DNA from: an uncultured Pseudomonadota bacterium
GTDB lineage: Bacteria; Myxococcota_A; UBA796; SXON01
Reading direction: 5' to 3'
Length of the DNA: 37,308 nucleotides
Assembly: GCA_903900265.1 (NCBI GenBank)
Contig: CAIUMM010000057.1
Span: forward strand, 1 to 37,308
Below the pieces are notes generated by a model. The model ran no database searches. It saw nothing but the letters and a program-made list of their open reading frames with translations, and was not told the origin of the DNA. Each line of letters starts with the position of its first letter. The first letter of the stretch is position 1. This document shows, one piece after another, positions 19,727 to 27,791 of the stretch. The position numbers and the translations under genes were made by a program.

Positions 19727-20467
19727 TCAGCAGCCGCTGCCGGACTGCAGCCCGCTGCCGCGGAACCCGCAGGTGTAGGAAGACGTGACCCCTGTGCCCC
19801 CGGCGTCTACGGCGTTTGCGTGGGTGACGGTGTTGCCGAAGCCCCCGATCAGCGCGCCACCATCGGCATACAAGCCGTTTTGTTCGCCGGCGACGATGCC
19901 CCAAGCCGCGGTCCAGCTGTGGTAAGGCCCGACGATGAACGTGTGCGAGCCGGTCCGCGCTTCGGTGCCGTAGCTCTCGGAGTAGCCAAGGATCAGGTTT
20001 CCTTTGCCGTTGGGCGCTGCGTCGGTCGCGCCGGCGCCCGAGCGGATCCAAAGGTTTACGCCGTCGAGGAACAAGTCCCCGCCGCTGTCCACGGAGAGCA
20101 CCTCGGAGAGTCGCGACAGGGCCGCGGTGCTGCTGCCGCCGCTGCTCTCGAGAGCGCCAAGCCGCGTTTCTACTTCGGCGATGGCCTCGGCGGCGTCTGC
20201 AGCGGCGGTGAGCAGCGACGCGTTGTCGGACTCCACAGCGTCGAGGCGCTCGGTGATCGCGGTGTTCTCGGACTCCAGCGCGGCGATGCGCGCCTCAAGC
20301 GCCGCGACGTCGGCCGCGTGTTGCGATTCCAGCGCGTCCATGCGCGCGGTCAGCGCGCTGTCGTCATCGACGGGCGCTTCGGCGGGCGCTTGCTCGGTCA
20401 CGCAGCCCGCCATGCAGCCCGCCATGCAGCCCAAAGATAAAGCGGAAAACAGCGTGATTATCTTCAT
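19727..20467 (-). CDS. Coiled-coil lipoprotein with Gly-rich, adhesin-head-like C-terminal domain
   Basis: 246 residues. The N-terminus is a lipoprotein signal with three possible Cys (14, 18, 22) because of a repeated CMAG. Residues 38-112 form regular heptads of the type MDALESQHAADVAALEARIA, a long left-handed coiled coil, probably trimeric. The C-terminal 90 residues contain GNLILGYSE, GSHTFIVGPYHSWT and GGALIGGFGNTV blocks. These resemble the short Gly-rich beta-roll repeats of YadA-like trimeric adhesin heads that recur in myxobacterial surface proteins. It ends with Cys, and four Cys are in the mature part. Its ATG overlaps the stop of the ABC ATPase gene (ATGA), so it is made with the importer although it has no recognisable transport domain. 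Confidence 0.72.
   Translation of the reverse strand: MKIITLFSALSLGCMAGCMAGCVTEQAPAEAPVDDDSALTARMDALESQHAADVAALEARIAALESENTAITERLDAVESDNASLLTAAADAAEAIAEVETRLGALESSGGSSTAALSRLSEVLSVDSGGDLFLDGVNLWIRSGAGATDAAPNGKGNLILGYSESYGTEARTGSHTFIVGPYHSWTAAWGIVAGEQNGLYADGGALIGGFGNTVTHANAVDAGGTGVTSSYTCGFRGSGLQSGSGC
20402..20432 (-). repeat. 12-base direct repeat in the lipoprotein signal
   Basis: The unit GCAGCCCGCCAT occurs twice (20402-20413, 20414-20425), followed by seven bases of a third copy. It encodes the repeated CMAG that multiplies the possible lipidation Cys. It is a likely slippage site. Confidence 0.8.
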
Positions 20468-21237
20468 CTACCCTGCGTATCACTCGCGGAGTGCGGGAGC
20501 CCGCGCACCGCGGCGGCGAGCGTGCGGCGCACGTCTCCCAAACCCGCGATGTCGCGCGGGCGGGTCGCGGTGACGATCGCGGTGTGTACGATGCGCGCGG
20601 GGCGCTCGCTGACGATCACCACGCGGTCGGCGAGCCGGATCGCTTCGTCGACGGAGTGCGTGACCAGCACCACGGTGGGCTTGGCCGTGAGCCACGCGCT
20701 CTCCAGCACATCCTGCAAGCGCTCGCGGGACAGCGCATCGAGCGCGGCGAACGGCTCGTCGAGCAACAACACCTCGGGCTCTACGGCCAGCGCGCGGGCC
20801 AACGCGACGCGCTGCTTCATGCCCCCGGAGAGCTCGCTGGGCAGGCGTCGTTCGGCGCCGGCGAGCCCGAGCGCCTGCACCAGATCGTGCACCCGCGCGG
20901 TGATCGACGCTGCGTGGCCGCGACCTTGCGCCCGCAGTCCGAAGGCGATGTTGTCGACCACGTTCAACCATGGGAAAAGCGCGGCGTCTTGCGCGACGAG
21001 CACCCGGCGCGGCGAGATCGTGGTCACGGGCTCGTCGCCGACCTCGACGGTGCCGGAGTCCGCGTGGTCGAAGCCCGCGATCAGCTTCAGCACCGTGCTT
21101 TTCCCCGAGCCGCTCGGGCCGAGGATCGCGACGAATTCCCCAGCCGCGACCTCCAGATCGAAGCCGTCCAGCGCTTGAATGCGCGCTCCGCTGCGCGCCT
21201 CTGCGTAGCTTTTTGAGACTCCAAGCAAGCGAATCAT
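20464..21237 (-). CDS. ABC transporter ATP-binding protein, SsuB/TauB/NrtD type
   Basis: 257 residues. It powers the importer encoded by the three genes upstream. Walker A GPSGSGKS is at 40-47, the Q-loop VAQDAALFPW is at 81-90, and the signature LSGGMKQR starts at 136. Walker B VLLLDEPF ends with Asp160-Glu161, and the H-loop His194 is in LVTHSVDEA. Sequences of this kind serve nitrate, taurine, aliphatic sulfonate or bicarbonate-type importers. The substrate cannot be told from the ATPase. The ATG at 21237 starts MIRLLGVSKSY and overlaps the stop of the permease by four bases; the longer frame upstream is a shadow. Its stop overlaps the next lipoprotein gene. Confidence 0.92.
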   Translation of the reverse strand: MIRLLGVSKSYAEARSGARIQALDGFDLEVAAGEFVAILGPSGSGKSTVLKLIAGFDHADSGTVEVGDEPVTTISPRRVLVAQDAALFPWLNVVDNIAFGLRAQGRGHAASITARVHDLVQALGLAGAERRLPSELSGGMKQRVALARALAVEPEVLLLDEPFAALDALSRERLQDVLESAWLTAKPTVVLVTHSVDEAIRLADRVVIVSERPARIVHTAIVTATRPRDIAGLGDVRRTLAAAVRGLPHSASDTQGR

Positions 21238-21977
21238 GTCGAGCTCCCTGACGGTGAAAGGCTCGCCGGTGAAATACGCTGCTGCGCCCATCGCAAGCCC
21301 GCATCCGATACCGCGCCACACGACGCCAACAACGCCATGCCTAAGAAGGTGCGCGCGGGCTGCAGCAGGTCGCGGCCCTCTAAGACCAGCACGCCCAGTC
21401 CACTGGGCGCGGACACGAATTCTGCGGCGACGACCACCAGCCACGCGACCGCTACGCCCTCGCGGATCGCAGTGAGCACGCGAGGGAGCGCGGCGCGGGC
21501 GCGCACCCCCGCGACAGCGAGGGGACTCGCGCCCAAGTTGGTCGCCGCTTGAAGCAGGCTCGCAGGGACGCGGCGGGCGGCATCGGCGCATCCCGGAGCT
21601 ACGACATGAAAAGTTGCGCCGGCGAGGATCGCGAGCTGCTGCGCCTCGCTGACGCCGAACCACAAGATCGTCAGCGGGATCCAGGCGATCGGCGGCACCG
21701 GTCGCAGCAACGCGAGCGGCGCATCCAAGACGCGTCCGAGGCGTCCTGCGGCGATGACCACGCCCGCTGCCGCGCCGCTGAGCACGCCGATGCCGCCGCC
21801 GATCGCGACGCGGCCCGCCGAGCGCAGCACGTCCTCCGTTAGCTCGCCGTTGCGGAGCAGCGTGACGCCCATCGCGACGACGTCGCTCGGGATCGGTAAG
21901 AACTGCGCGAGGTGCGCGCTGAACAGCAGCCGCCCGGCGATCTCCCATAGCAACAGCAACGCCAAGGTCAGCCGCAT
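21234..21977 (-). CDS. ABC transporter permease, SsuC/TauC type (second copy)
   Basis: 247 residues with about six membrane helices. The N-terminal LALLLLWEIAGRLLF helix and the PPIAWIPLTILWFGVSEAQQL segment are typical of the BPD_transp_1 permeases in sulfonate/taurine/nitrate importers. The EAA loop, in ADAARRVPASLLQAATNLGA, contacts the ATPase. It overlaps the first permease gene by 10 bases and the ATPase gene by 4. It differs clearly from the first permease, so the pair is probably a heterodimer rather than the usual homodimer. Confidence 0.9.
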   Translation of the reverse strand: MRLTLALLLLWEIAGRLLFSAHLAQFLPIPSDVVAMGVTLLRNGELTEDVLRSAGRVAIGGGIGVLSGAAAGVVIAAGRLGRVLDAPLALLRPVPPIAWIPLTILWFGVSEAQQLAILAGATFHVVAPGCADAARRVPASLLQAATNLGASPLAVAGVRARAALPRVLTAIREGVAVAWLVVVAAEFVSAPSGLGVLVLEGRDLLQPARTFLGMALLASCGAVSDAGLRWAQQRISPASLSPSGSST

Positions 21978-22720
21978 CCCGGCACCCTACGCTCCAGCCC
22001 GCCCAAGAGGGACGCGCTGCTCGCGGCCAACGCGCCGATCACCGCCATGCCGCCGATCGCGAGGTCGGGACGCACCAAGTTTCGTGCATCGAGGATCAGC
22101 TGTCCGAGGCCGCCGTCCGCGCCGGCCAGCTCGGCCGCGACGAGGCTCATCCACGCGAGGATCCATCCCGATCGCAGGCCGGTGAACGTCATCGGCAGCG
22201 CCGCAGGCACTTGCACCCGCACGGCGAGGGAGAGCCCGCCCGCCCCAAGGTTGCGCGCCGCCTGCAGCAGCGCAGGTTGCGCTTCGGCGACGCCGGCCCG
22301 CGCGTAGCTCAGGATCGGGAACACCGCGGCTACGAAGCAGATCAGCCACGCGCTGGTGTCTCCGATGCCCACCCAGATCAGCAGCAGCGGCAGCCACGCG
22401 AAGGGCGGGATCGGGCGAAGCAGCGCGATGAAGCGCGACAGCTCGCGGTTCATCAGCGGGACGGCGCCCATCGCCCAGCCGATCGGCACAGCGAGGACCA
22501 CCGCGGCACCCCAACCGACGGCGACCCGGACAAACGAGCGCAGCGCCGCCTCCGCGAAGGTCGTACGCGCGGTGTACAAGGTCTCGGCGACGACGGCGGG
22601 GCCGGGCAGGATCTGCGGCTTTGCGATCACCGCCGCGAGCGTCGCCCACGCGAAGAGGAACAGCGCGATGCCCAGCGCCCGCTCAGCGGTGTGGCTCAAC
22701 TGTCCTCGGAGAAGGTTCAT
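21968..22720 (-). CDS. ABC transporter permease, SsuC/TauC type (first copy)
   Basis: 250 residues with about six membrane helices. The central PIPPFAWLPLLLIWVGIGDTSAW block and the EAA loop EAQPALLQAARNLGAGGL are those of SsuC/TauC/NrtB permeases. The C-terminal AELAGADGGLGQLILDARN is also characteristic of the group. The start overlaps the stop of the binding-protein gene (ATGA). Paralogous to, but only moderately similar to, the second permease by eye. Confidence 0.9.
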   Translation of the reverse strand: MNLLRGQLSHTAERALGIALFLFAWATLAAVIAKPQILPGPAVVAETLYTARTTFAEAALRSFVRVAVGWGAAVVLAVPIGWAMGAVPLMNRELSRFIALLRPIPPFAWLPLLLIWVGIGDTSAWLICFVAAVFPILSYARAGVAEAQPALLQAARNLGAGGLSLAVRVQVPAALPMTFTGLRSGWILAWMSLVAAELAGADGGLGQLILDARNLVRPDLAIGGMAVIGALAASSASLLGGLERRVPGCG

Positions 22721-23940
22721 TTTACGACGAGGTCGCCGGGTTCAGGAAACGCCTGCGGTGCGCCGCCCGCGTGCAAGTAGGTCGGGTAGGGCGGTTGTCC
22801 TGCGGTGCCTGCCCAATCGCTGGGCAAGAACACCGGTTTTGCAGGCACCGCCCATCCAAGCCGCGCGTAGGTGTCGGCGAGGTATTGCGGCGCGAAGTTC
22901 GTTTTGAGCTCCTCCGCGCTGCGCTGGTGCGTAAGCCGGCCCGCGTCGAACTGCGCCGCCACGACGCGTGCGTCCTCCGCCGCCCAGAAGTCGGCGTTCA
23001 AATACTTGTAGGTGGGCTTGTACAGCGTCAGGTAGCGATCGATCTGGGTGCGTACATCGGCGGGAGACCACGCTTTTGCGCGTGGGTCTTCGCAGTACAC
23101 GTTAGCGGCGCGATCGGGATCGGCGCGCACCGCGAGCAGCGCCTCTTCGGTCGCGTCGGCCAGCGCCTGCATCACGTCGGGCGCGTGCTCGGCGATCTCG
23201 CCGCGCGCAAACTCGTAGGCGGTTGGGAAATACCACGGGTAGACATTGTCCAGTTTCCGTCCCAAGCCCTTTTCGAGCGCAAACGAAAGGTGCGGGTCCC
23301 AGATCGCGACGGCGTCTACGCCTTGCGGGATGACCTGCGCGTCGCGCATCCCCATCCCGGCGATGTGGTACTTCAGGCCGGGGATCGAGCGCAGGTAGAA
23401 TTCGGCGTAGCTCCCCAAGGTAGTGCCGATCACCAGCTCGTGGTCGGCGGCGCGCAGATCATCGAGCGAGTGGTAGACCGAGTTGTTCGGCACCACCAGC
23501 GCCACTTCGTTGTTGACGCCCGTGACCGCGAACGCGACCGCGGGGACGCCCTTGTCGACGGTGCTCCAGAACGGAAAGTCGCCGTAGTGGGTGACCTGCG
23601 TTTGACCTGCGACAAAGGCTTCGAGGATGGGCGGGCCGGAGTTGAAGGTCTGGTACTCGACCTCCAACCCTCGCCGCTCGAGCATCTGGTCGGCGCGCAT
23701 CACCGCCCAGTGCGCTGAAAATCCCGGAACGTCGGCGAAGTAGCCGATCTTCAGCGGCCACCATCCCTGCTCTTTCAGGTACGCGATGGACGCGTCCGAC
23801 ACCTTGGGCGTCGCGATCGGCCACGAATTGGCTGCCTCAGCGTGGGGCGCGGATGCCCCGGGCGCATCGGTCTGCGGCGAGGGGTTGGAACAAGCGCAGA
23901 CGAGGCTGCAGAGCAGGCTTAGGCGGAGGGTGTAGCGCAC
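22717..23940 (-). CDS. ABC transporter substrate-binding lipoprotein, SsuA/NrtA/TauA type
   Basis: 407 residues from a GTG start at 23940. The signal VRYTLRLSLLCSLVCAC is a lipoprotein signal, and the longer open frame upstream is spurious. The mature part fits the NMT1/SsuA-type fold: KIGYFADVPGFSAHWAVMRA as the first strand and loop, FVAGQTQVTHYGDFPFW, GVNNEVALVVPNNS, LRAADHELVIGTTLGSYAEF, and GVDAVAIWDPH. These are the positions that surround the ligand between two lobes. Known relatives bind aliphatic sulfonates, taurine, nitrate or pyrimidine precursors; the residues do not let me choose. It is the first gene of a coupled operon: SBP, permease, permease, ATPase, lipoprotein, perhaps hydrolase. 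Confidence 0.9.
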   Translation of the reverse strand: MRYTLRLSLLCSLVCACSNPSPQTDAPGASAPHAEAANSWPIATPKVSDASIAYLKEQGWWPLKIGYFADVPGFSAHWAVMRADQMLERRGLEVEYQTFNSGPPILEAFVAGQTQVTHYGDFPFWSTVDKGVPAVAFAVTGVNNEVALVVPNNSVYHSLDDLRAADHELVIGTTLGSYAEFYLRSIPGLKYHIAGMGMRDAQVIPQGVDAVAIWDPHLSFALEKGLGRKLDNVYPWYFPTAYEFARGEIAEHAPDVMQALADATEEALLAVRADPDRAANVYCEDPRAKAWSPADVRTQIDRYLTLYKPTYKYLNADFWAAEDARVVAAQFDAGRLTHQRSAEELKTNFAPQYLADTYARLGWAVPAKPVFLPSDWAGTAGQPPYPTYLHAGGAPQAFPEPGDLVVK

Positions 23941-24002
23941 GGGAACCGCTAATCGCTCGCGGTCGCATGGCGCTACCCGCTTGGCCCTGGCGAAGCTGGC
24001 GG

Positions 24003-24329
24003 CTATTTCGGGCTGCGGATCTGGATCGGCTTGCCGAGCCGCTTGGTGAAGTTCGCCGACAGCACGGCCTGAAGCGGCTCCTGCGTGTCGCGCTCCACCC
24101 AGCCATCTTCGGTGCGCTTGAAGTGCCACGCCCGCGAGAACGCCGACAGCCACAGCTCGTGCACCGGCACCTGCTGGGACAGCACAAAGACGCCGCCGGT
24201 CTCAAAATCGGTTTGCAGGACGCCTTCGATGCAGCGATTGTCGAGATCGTCGGAGTCGATGTCGTCAAACTGGGCGAGCAGGTTCCGGAGCGTTTCGGAG
24301 ACGGTCTGGCGAAATTCGGTGTCGGTCAT
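24003..24329 (-). CDS. cyaY: Frataxin-like iron-sulfur assembly protein
   Basis: 108 residues, the usual CyaY size. Frataxins bind iron and modulate cysteine desulfurase/IscU in iron-sulfur cluster assembly. The acidic first helix is evident (TLRNLLAQFDDIDSDDLDNR), followed by strands. The SRAWHFKRTEDGWVE segment carries the conserved Trp in a sheet, and LQAVLSANFTKRLGKPIQI forms the final helix. The start at 24329 (MTDTEFRQTV) is chosen over 24377 because the shorter form begins right before the acidic helix. It is divergent from ffh across 66 bases that contain a GC-rich hairpin (about 24352-24374). Three more iron-sulfur-related genes lie within 5 kb. Confidence 0.85.
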   Translation of the reverse strand: MTDTEFRQTVSETLRNLLAQFDDIDSDDLDNRCIEGVLQTDFETGGVFVLSQQVPVHELWLSAFSRAWHFKRTEDGWVERDTQEPLQAVLSANFTKRLGKPIQIRSPK

Positions 24330-24395
24330 GCGGGGTCCTAACTCGCGAAGCATCCCCCTCGCGGTAGCGGGGGACACGCGTTAGCCGGGGGCCCC

Positions 24396-25910
24396 ATGCT
24401 TGACGCCCTTTCTCGTGGTTTTCGTAACGCCCGCAACAAGCTCACCGGCAAGGCCGAACTGAGCGAAGAATCCGTCGTCGACGCGCTGCGCGACGTGCGG
24501 GTCAGCCTTCTGGAGGCCGACGTCGAGCTCGACGTCATGAAGGGCTTTCTGGAACGGGTGAAGGAAAAAACCCTTGGGCGCACGGTGCAGATCAAGGCCC
24601 CGAAGGGCTTTCAGGTTACGCCCGCCGATTATTTTATCAAGGCCTGCGCGGACGAGCTGACCGAGCTGCTGGGCGGCGCCGAAGCGCCGCTGGACCTGTC
24701 GGGCAAGCCGGCGCTGATCATGATGGTCGGCCTTCAGGGCTCGGGAAAGACCACCACCGCCGGAAAAATCGCGCGCAAGCTGCAGCTCGCCGGCAAGAAG
24801 CCGATGCTGGTCGCCGCGGACATCTACCGACCCGCTGCGGTCGATCAGCTGACGACCCTCGGCCGGAAGTTGAACGTCCCGGTGTTCTCGATCAAGGGCA
24901 TGAACCCGGTGCAATTGTGCTCGTTGGCGGTCACGCAGGCGCGCAACGTGGGCCGCGACGTGGTGATCTTCGACACCGCCGGACGTCTGGCGCTGGACGA
25001 AGAGCTGATGGCCGAGCTCGACCAGATCAAAGAAAAGACTCAGCCCGCCAACATCCTGTTCGTGTGCGACGCGATGGTCGGTCAGGATGCGGTGCGCACC
25101 GCCGCCGAGTTCGATAGGCGCTTGTCGTTTACTGGCTTTGTACTCACCAAGTTTGACGGTGATGCGCGCGGCGGCGCGGCGCTCTCGATCAAGAGCGTCA
25201 CCGGCAAGCCCATCGTCTACGTCGGCATGGGCGAGGGCCTCGACAAGCTCGATGATTTCCGGCCTGAGGGTCTCGCCAGTCGCATCCTTGGTTTTGGCGA
25301 CGTCGTCGGACTGATGAAGGACTTTGAGCGGCACGTGGATCCCGCGACTGCGGAGAAAGACGCCAACCGCATGCTTCAGGGCGAGTTCACCTTTGTGGAC
25401 TTCCAGAACCAGATGAAGATGATCAAGCAGATGGGCAGCTTGCGTGAGGTGATGTCCAAGCTCCCGTTCATGGACGAGATCATGGGTCAGCTGCCCGCCG
25501 AAGCGCTGGACGATCGCGAGCTGACCAAGGTCGAGGCGATCATCGACTCGATGACCAAAGAGGAGCGCCGCAAGCCCGATCTGCTCGACGAGAGCCGGAT
25601 GAAGCGCATCGCGCGCGGCTGTGGACGGCCCTACTCCGAGGTCAAGGAGCTCAAAGACCGGTTCAACATGACGCGCATGATGATGCGCGACGTCGGCGTG
25701 GCGTCGGGCATGACCGGCTCGAAGTCCGAGCAGCGTCGGCTGCGGGAGCAGATGGCCAAGCTCTCTCAGGCGGGGATGGGGCGCATGCCTGGCATGAGCG
25801 GGCTGGACGCCGCGGTCGCGCCTGCGTTGCCGGCGATCTCGTCGGACGAGCTGGAAGCGCGTCGCAAGAAGGCGAAAGAGGCGCGGAAGGCGCGCAAGAA
25901 GAACCGGTAG
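24396..25910 (+). CDS. ffh: Signal recognition particle protein Ffh
   Basis: 504 residues, longer than E. coli Ffh (453). It binds signal sequences of nascent membrane proteins and, with 4.5S RNA and FtsY, targets ribosomes to the membrane. The N domain helices are at 1-90. The GTPase has the P-loop GLQGSGKT at 112-119, DIYRPAAVDQL, the DTAGR motif, and TKFDGDARGG. The Met-rich M domain follows (GSLREVMSKLPFMDEIMGQL; NMTRMMMRDVG). The extra length is an Ala/Met region and a strongly basic tail (487-504) with many Lys/Arg, perhaps aiding RNA binding. The cyclo-ligase ATG follows its TAG with no gap. Confidence 0.97.
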   Translation: MLDALSRGFRNARNKLTGKAELSEESVVDALRDVRVSLLEADVELDVMKGFLERVKEKTLGRTVQIKAPKGFQVTPADYFIKACADELTELLGGAEAPLDLSGKPALIMMVGLQGSGKTTTAGKIARKLQLAGKKPMLVAADIYRPAAVDQLTTLGRKLNVPVFSIKGMNPVQLCSLAVTQARNVGRDVVIFDTAGRLALDEELMAELDQIKEKTQPANILFVCDAMVGQDAVRTAAEFDRRLSFTGFVLTKFDGDARGGAALSIKSVTGKPIVYVGMGEGLDKLDDFRPEGLASRILGFGDVVGLMKDFERHVDPATAEKDANRMLQGEFTFVDFQNQMKMIKQMGSLREVMSKLPFMDEIMGQLPAEALDDRELTKVEAIIDSMTKEERRKPDLLDESRMKRIARGCGRPYSEVKELKDRFNMTRMMMRDVGVASGMTGSKSEQRRLREQMAKLSQAGMGRMPGMSGLDAAVAPALPAISSDELEARRKKAKEARKARKKNR

Positions 25911-26474
25911 ATGGACAACGCGCCGCTCGTCGCGGGTGCGGTCACCGCCGAAAAACGGGCGCTGCGCCAGATGCTGCGAAAGCGACGCGAGGCGGTGCTT
26001 GATCGCGAAGGCCGCAGCGGGGCCATCGCCCGCGCGCTGCTCACGTGGGAGCCGTGCAAAGAAGCGTCCCGCTTGCTGATCTACGTCGGGGTAGGCACCG
26101 AGGTCGACACCGCGCTGTTGCGGGCGGAAAAGCCGTGCGCGATGCCCGTGGTGGTCGGCGACGAGCTGGAGTTTCGTTTGCCGCCGCTGGTCCCCGGCTA
26201 CCGGGGAATTCCCGAGCCCACCGGCGAGGCGATCGTGCCCGGCGCGGGGGATCTGCTCGTCGTCCCGGTGCTGGGATTCGATTCGGAGATGAACCGGCTC
26301 GGCCAGGGAAAAGCGTATTACGACAAGTACATCGCCCGACTGCGCCGCGAGCATCCTGAGGTGCTCGTCGTGGGCCTCGCGTTCCTGCTGCAACAGGTGG
26401 ATCGCCTGACCACTGAGCCGCACGATGAGCGGATGGACGCGATCGCGACCGAAGCGGGCGTCTGGGAGTACTGA
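25911..26474 (+). CDS. 5-formyltetrahydrofolate cyclo-ligase family protein
   Basis: 187 residues. It converts 5-formyl-THF to 5,10-methenyl-THF with ATP, returning folate to the one-carbon pool. The N-terminal KRALRQMLRKRREAVL helix, with its conserved Lys/Arg, is typical. So are the strand LLIYVGVGTEVDT, the VVPVLGFDSEMNRLGQGKAYYDKY nucleotide/folate loop, and the C-terminal EPHDERMDAIATE, matching the usual PHDxxxDxxxTE motif. The ATG directly abuts the ffh stop, so the two are coupled. Confidence 0.9.
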   Translation: MDNAPLVAGAVTAEKRALRQMLRKRREAVLDREGRSGAIARALLTWEPCKEASRLLIYVGVGTEVDTALLRAEKPCAMPVVVGDELEFRLPPLVPGYRGIPEPTGEAIVPGAGDLLVVPVLGFDSEMNRLGQGKAYYDKYIARLRREHPEVLVVGLAFLLQQVDRLTTEPHDERMDAIATEAGVWEY

Positions 26475-26486
26475 AGCGAGCCGCGT

Positions 26487-27071
26487 TTACGCGTTCGGCG
26501 GCTGGCCGGTCAACGCGGTTCGGAGCAGGTCGAGACCGCGCGTCGAGCGCACCGACTCGGGGTGGAATTGTACGCCCTCGATCGGCAGGCTGCGGTGCTT
26601 CATGCCCATGATCTCACCATCCGCCGTCCACGCCGTCACCAGCAGGCAAGCGGGGAGCGTCGCGCGCCGCGCCGCGAGGGAGTGGTAGCGCGTGAACGGC
26701 AGCGGGGAGGGGAGCCCCGCAAAGCAGCCCTCCTTGTGGTGGAACACCTCGCTGGTGCGGCCATGCACGACCTCGCGGGCGTGCACGACCTCACCCCCGA
26801 ACGCCAGCGTCATCGCTTGCATCCCCAAGCACACCCCAAACACCGGCAAGCCGGACGCGATGGCCGCCGCGTTGATCGGGTGCTCCTCGGGGCGCCCTGG
26901 CCCCGGGGACAGCAGGATGCGGTCCGCTTTGGACCAGTCCGCGGGCGTCGCTACGTCGGCGCGCACCACCCGCACCGCGAAGCCCAAAACCCGCGCATAC
27001 TGCACGAGACTACCGGTAAAACTGTCCCGGTTGTCGATGACCAGCAGTTGTGAAGTCGAGACTACCGACAT
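26487..27071 (-). CDS. Class I glutamine amidotransferase, TrpG/PabA type
   Basis: 194 residues. It hydrolyses glutamine to supply ammonia for anthranilate or aminodeoxychorismate synthase. The start at 27071 gives LLVIDNRDSFTGSLVQYARV, the usual opening. The triad is complete: Cys81 in FGVCLGMQAM, and His170 and Glu172 in GVQFHPESV. The LLSPGPGRPEE loop forms the oxyanion region. The partner TrpE or PabB is not in the window, so TrpG versus PabA cannot be decided. Folate relevance of the neighbouring cyclo-ligase is a weak hint for PabA. It is convergent with the cyclo-ligase gene and divergent from the A-type carrier gene. Confidence 0.88.
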   Translation of the reverse strand: MSVVSTSQLLVIDNRDSFTGSLVQYARVLGFAVRVVRADVATPADWSKADRILLSPGPGRPEEHPINAAAIASGLPVFGVCLGMQAMTLAFGGEVVHAREVVHGRTSEVFHHKEGCFAGLPSPLPFTRYHSLAARRATLPACLLVTAWTADGEIMGMKHRSLPIEGVQFHPESVRSTRGLDLLRTALTGQPPNA

Positions 27072-27088
27072 GAGCGCATCTGGTGAAG

Positions 27089-27096
27089 ATAGTATG
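27089..27096. promoter_or_regulatory. Possible symmetric -10 element between the amidotransferase and A-type carrier genes
   Basis: ATAGTATG gives TAGTAT on plus and TACTAT on minus, each about 17-19 bases from the respective ATG (27114 and 27071). The minus reading contains ATACTATC, which also occurs in the deoA/lipoprotein promoter at 10175-10182. No clear -35 boxes. Confidence 0.35.
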
Positions 27097-27113
27097 TCGG
27101 TGAGGACTCTCCC

Positions 27114-27488
27114 ATGGAAGCTACGCTCAACTTTATTGAAAATCCCGAGACCGCGTCGATGCCCGCGGTGTCGATGACCGAGAACGGCCAGAAGCACATC
27201 GCTCGCCTGATGAATGAGAATGAAATGAAGGGCTTTGGACTGCGTTTTGGCGTTCAAGGTGGCGGCTGCTCGGGCTACAGCTACCTGCTGGAGTTCGAAG
27301 AGGCCCCCCAGGACGACGACGACGTGCACACCTTCGGCGATGTGCGCGTGTTCGTGAACCCGTTGCACCTGCAATACGTGCGCGGCTCGGTCATCGACTT
27401 CAAGGACGAGCTCATCGGGGCCGGGTTTCACATCGAAAATCCCAACGTGAAGCGCAAGTGCGGCTGCGGCTCAAGCTTCGACGTGTAG
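27114..27488 (+). CDS. A-type iron-sulfur carrier, IscA/ErpA family
   Basis: 124 residues. A-type carriers accept iron-sulfur clusters from the scaffold and pass them to target enzymes. The three conserved cysteines are Cys52 in QGGGCSGYSY and Cys116/Cys118 in KCGCGSSFDV, exactly the family spacing. The LRFGVQGGG and VFVNPLHLQYVRGSVIDF strands fit too. An N-terminal extension of about 16 residues precedes MPAVSMTENG, where shorter relatives start; an alternative start is therefore Met16 or Met21. The 2Fe-2S ferredoxin gene follows 33 bases later on the same strand. Confidence 0.92.
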   Translation: MEATLNFIENPETASMPAVSMTENGQKHIARLMNENEMKGFGLRFGVQGGGCSGYSYLLEFEEAPQDDDDVHTFGDVRVFVNPLHLQYVRGSVIDFKDELIGAGFHIENPNVKRKCGCGSSFDV

Positions 27489-27521
27489 TGTCGCCGGTAA
27501 TCGTCACGTTCGAGCGCCCTC

Positions 27522-27788
27522 ATGCCCCGCGTTGAGTTCGTTGGGCATGGCTGGGTAGACGCCACGTCCGGGCAGACGCTGCTGGACGTCTGCGACAGCT
27601 ATGCGCTGCCGATGGAGACAGCGTGCGGAGGCTTTGCGGCCTGCAACTCGTGTAGAGTTCGGCTCGTATCCGGCAGTTTGTCTGCGCTGGATGAGTCCGA
27701 GGCGCCGTTTCTCGATCGTGCGGACCAGCGGCTGGGGTGTCAGGCCCGCGTGGTCGGAGAGTGTGTGGTTGCGTTCGATCCCGGATAG
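27522..27788 (+). CDS. 2Fe-2S ferredoxin (plant/adrenodoxin-fold)
   Basis: 88 residues. A small electron carrier with four cluster cysteines: Cys35, Cys41 and Cys44 in ACGGFAACNSCRVRL, and Cys73 in LGCQARVVG. The CxxxxxCxxC...C spacing is that of adrenodoxin/Isc-type ferredoxins, which supply electrons for iron-sulfur assembly. The SGQTLLDVCDSY strand-helix in front is typical. Together with the A-type carrier upstream it probably forms a two-gene unit. Confidence 0.9.
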   Translation: MPRVEFVGHGWVDATSGQTLLDVCDSYALPMETACGGFAACNSCRVRLVSGSLSALDESEAPFLDRADQRLGCQARVVGECVVAFDPG

Positions 27789-27791
27789 GCC

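Noticed and set aside
24352..24374. GC-rich hairpin between cyaY and ffh as a terminator or riboswitch
   Set aside because: No T-run and only 66 bases between divergent starts; it has a bulged stem and no recognisable riboswitch layout.
24381..26423. 680-codon open frame antisense to ffh and the cyclo-ligase gene
   Set aside because: Same reasoning; both sense genes are unambiguous and the antisense product has no motif.
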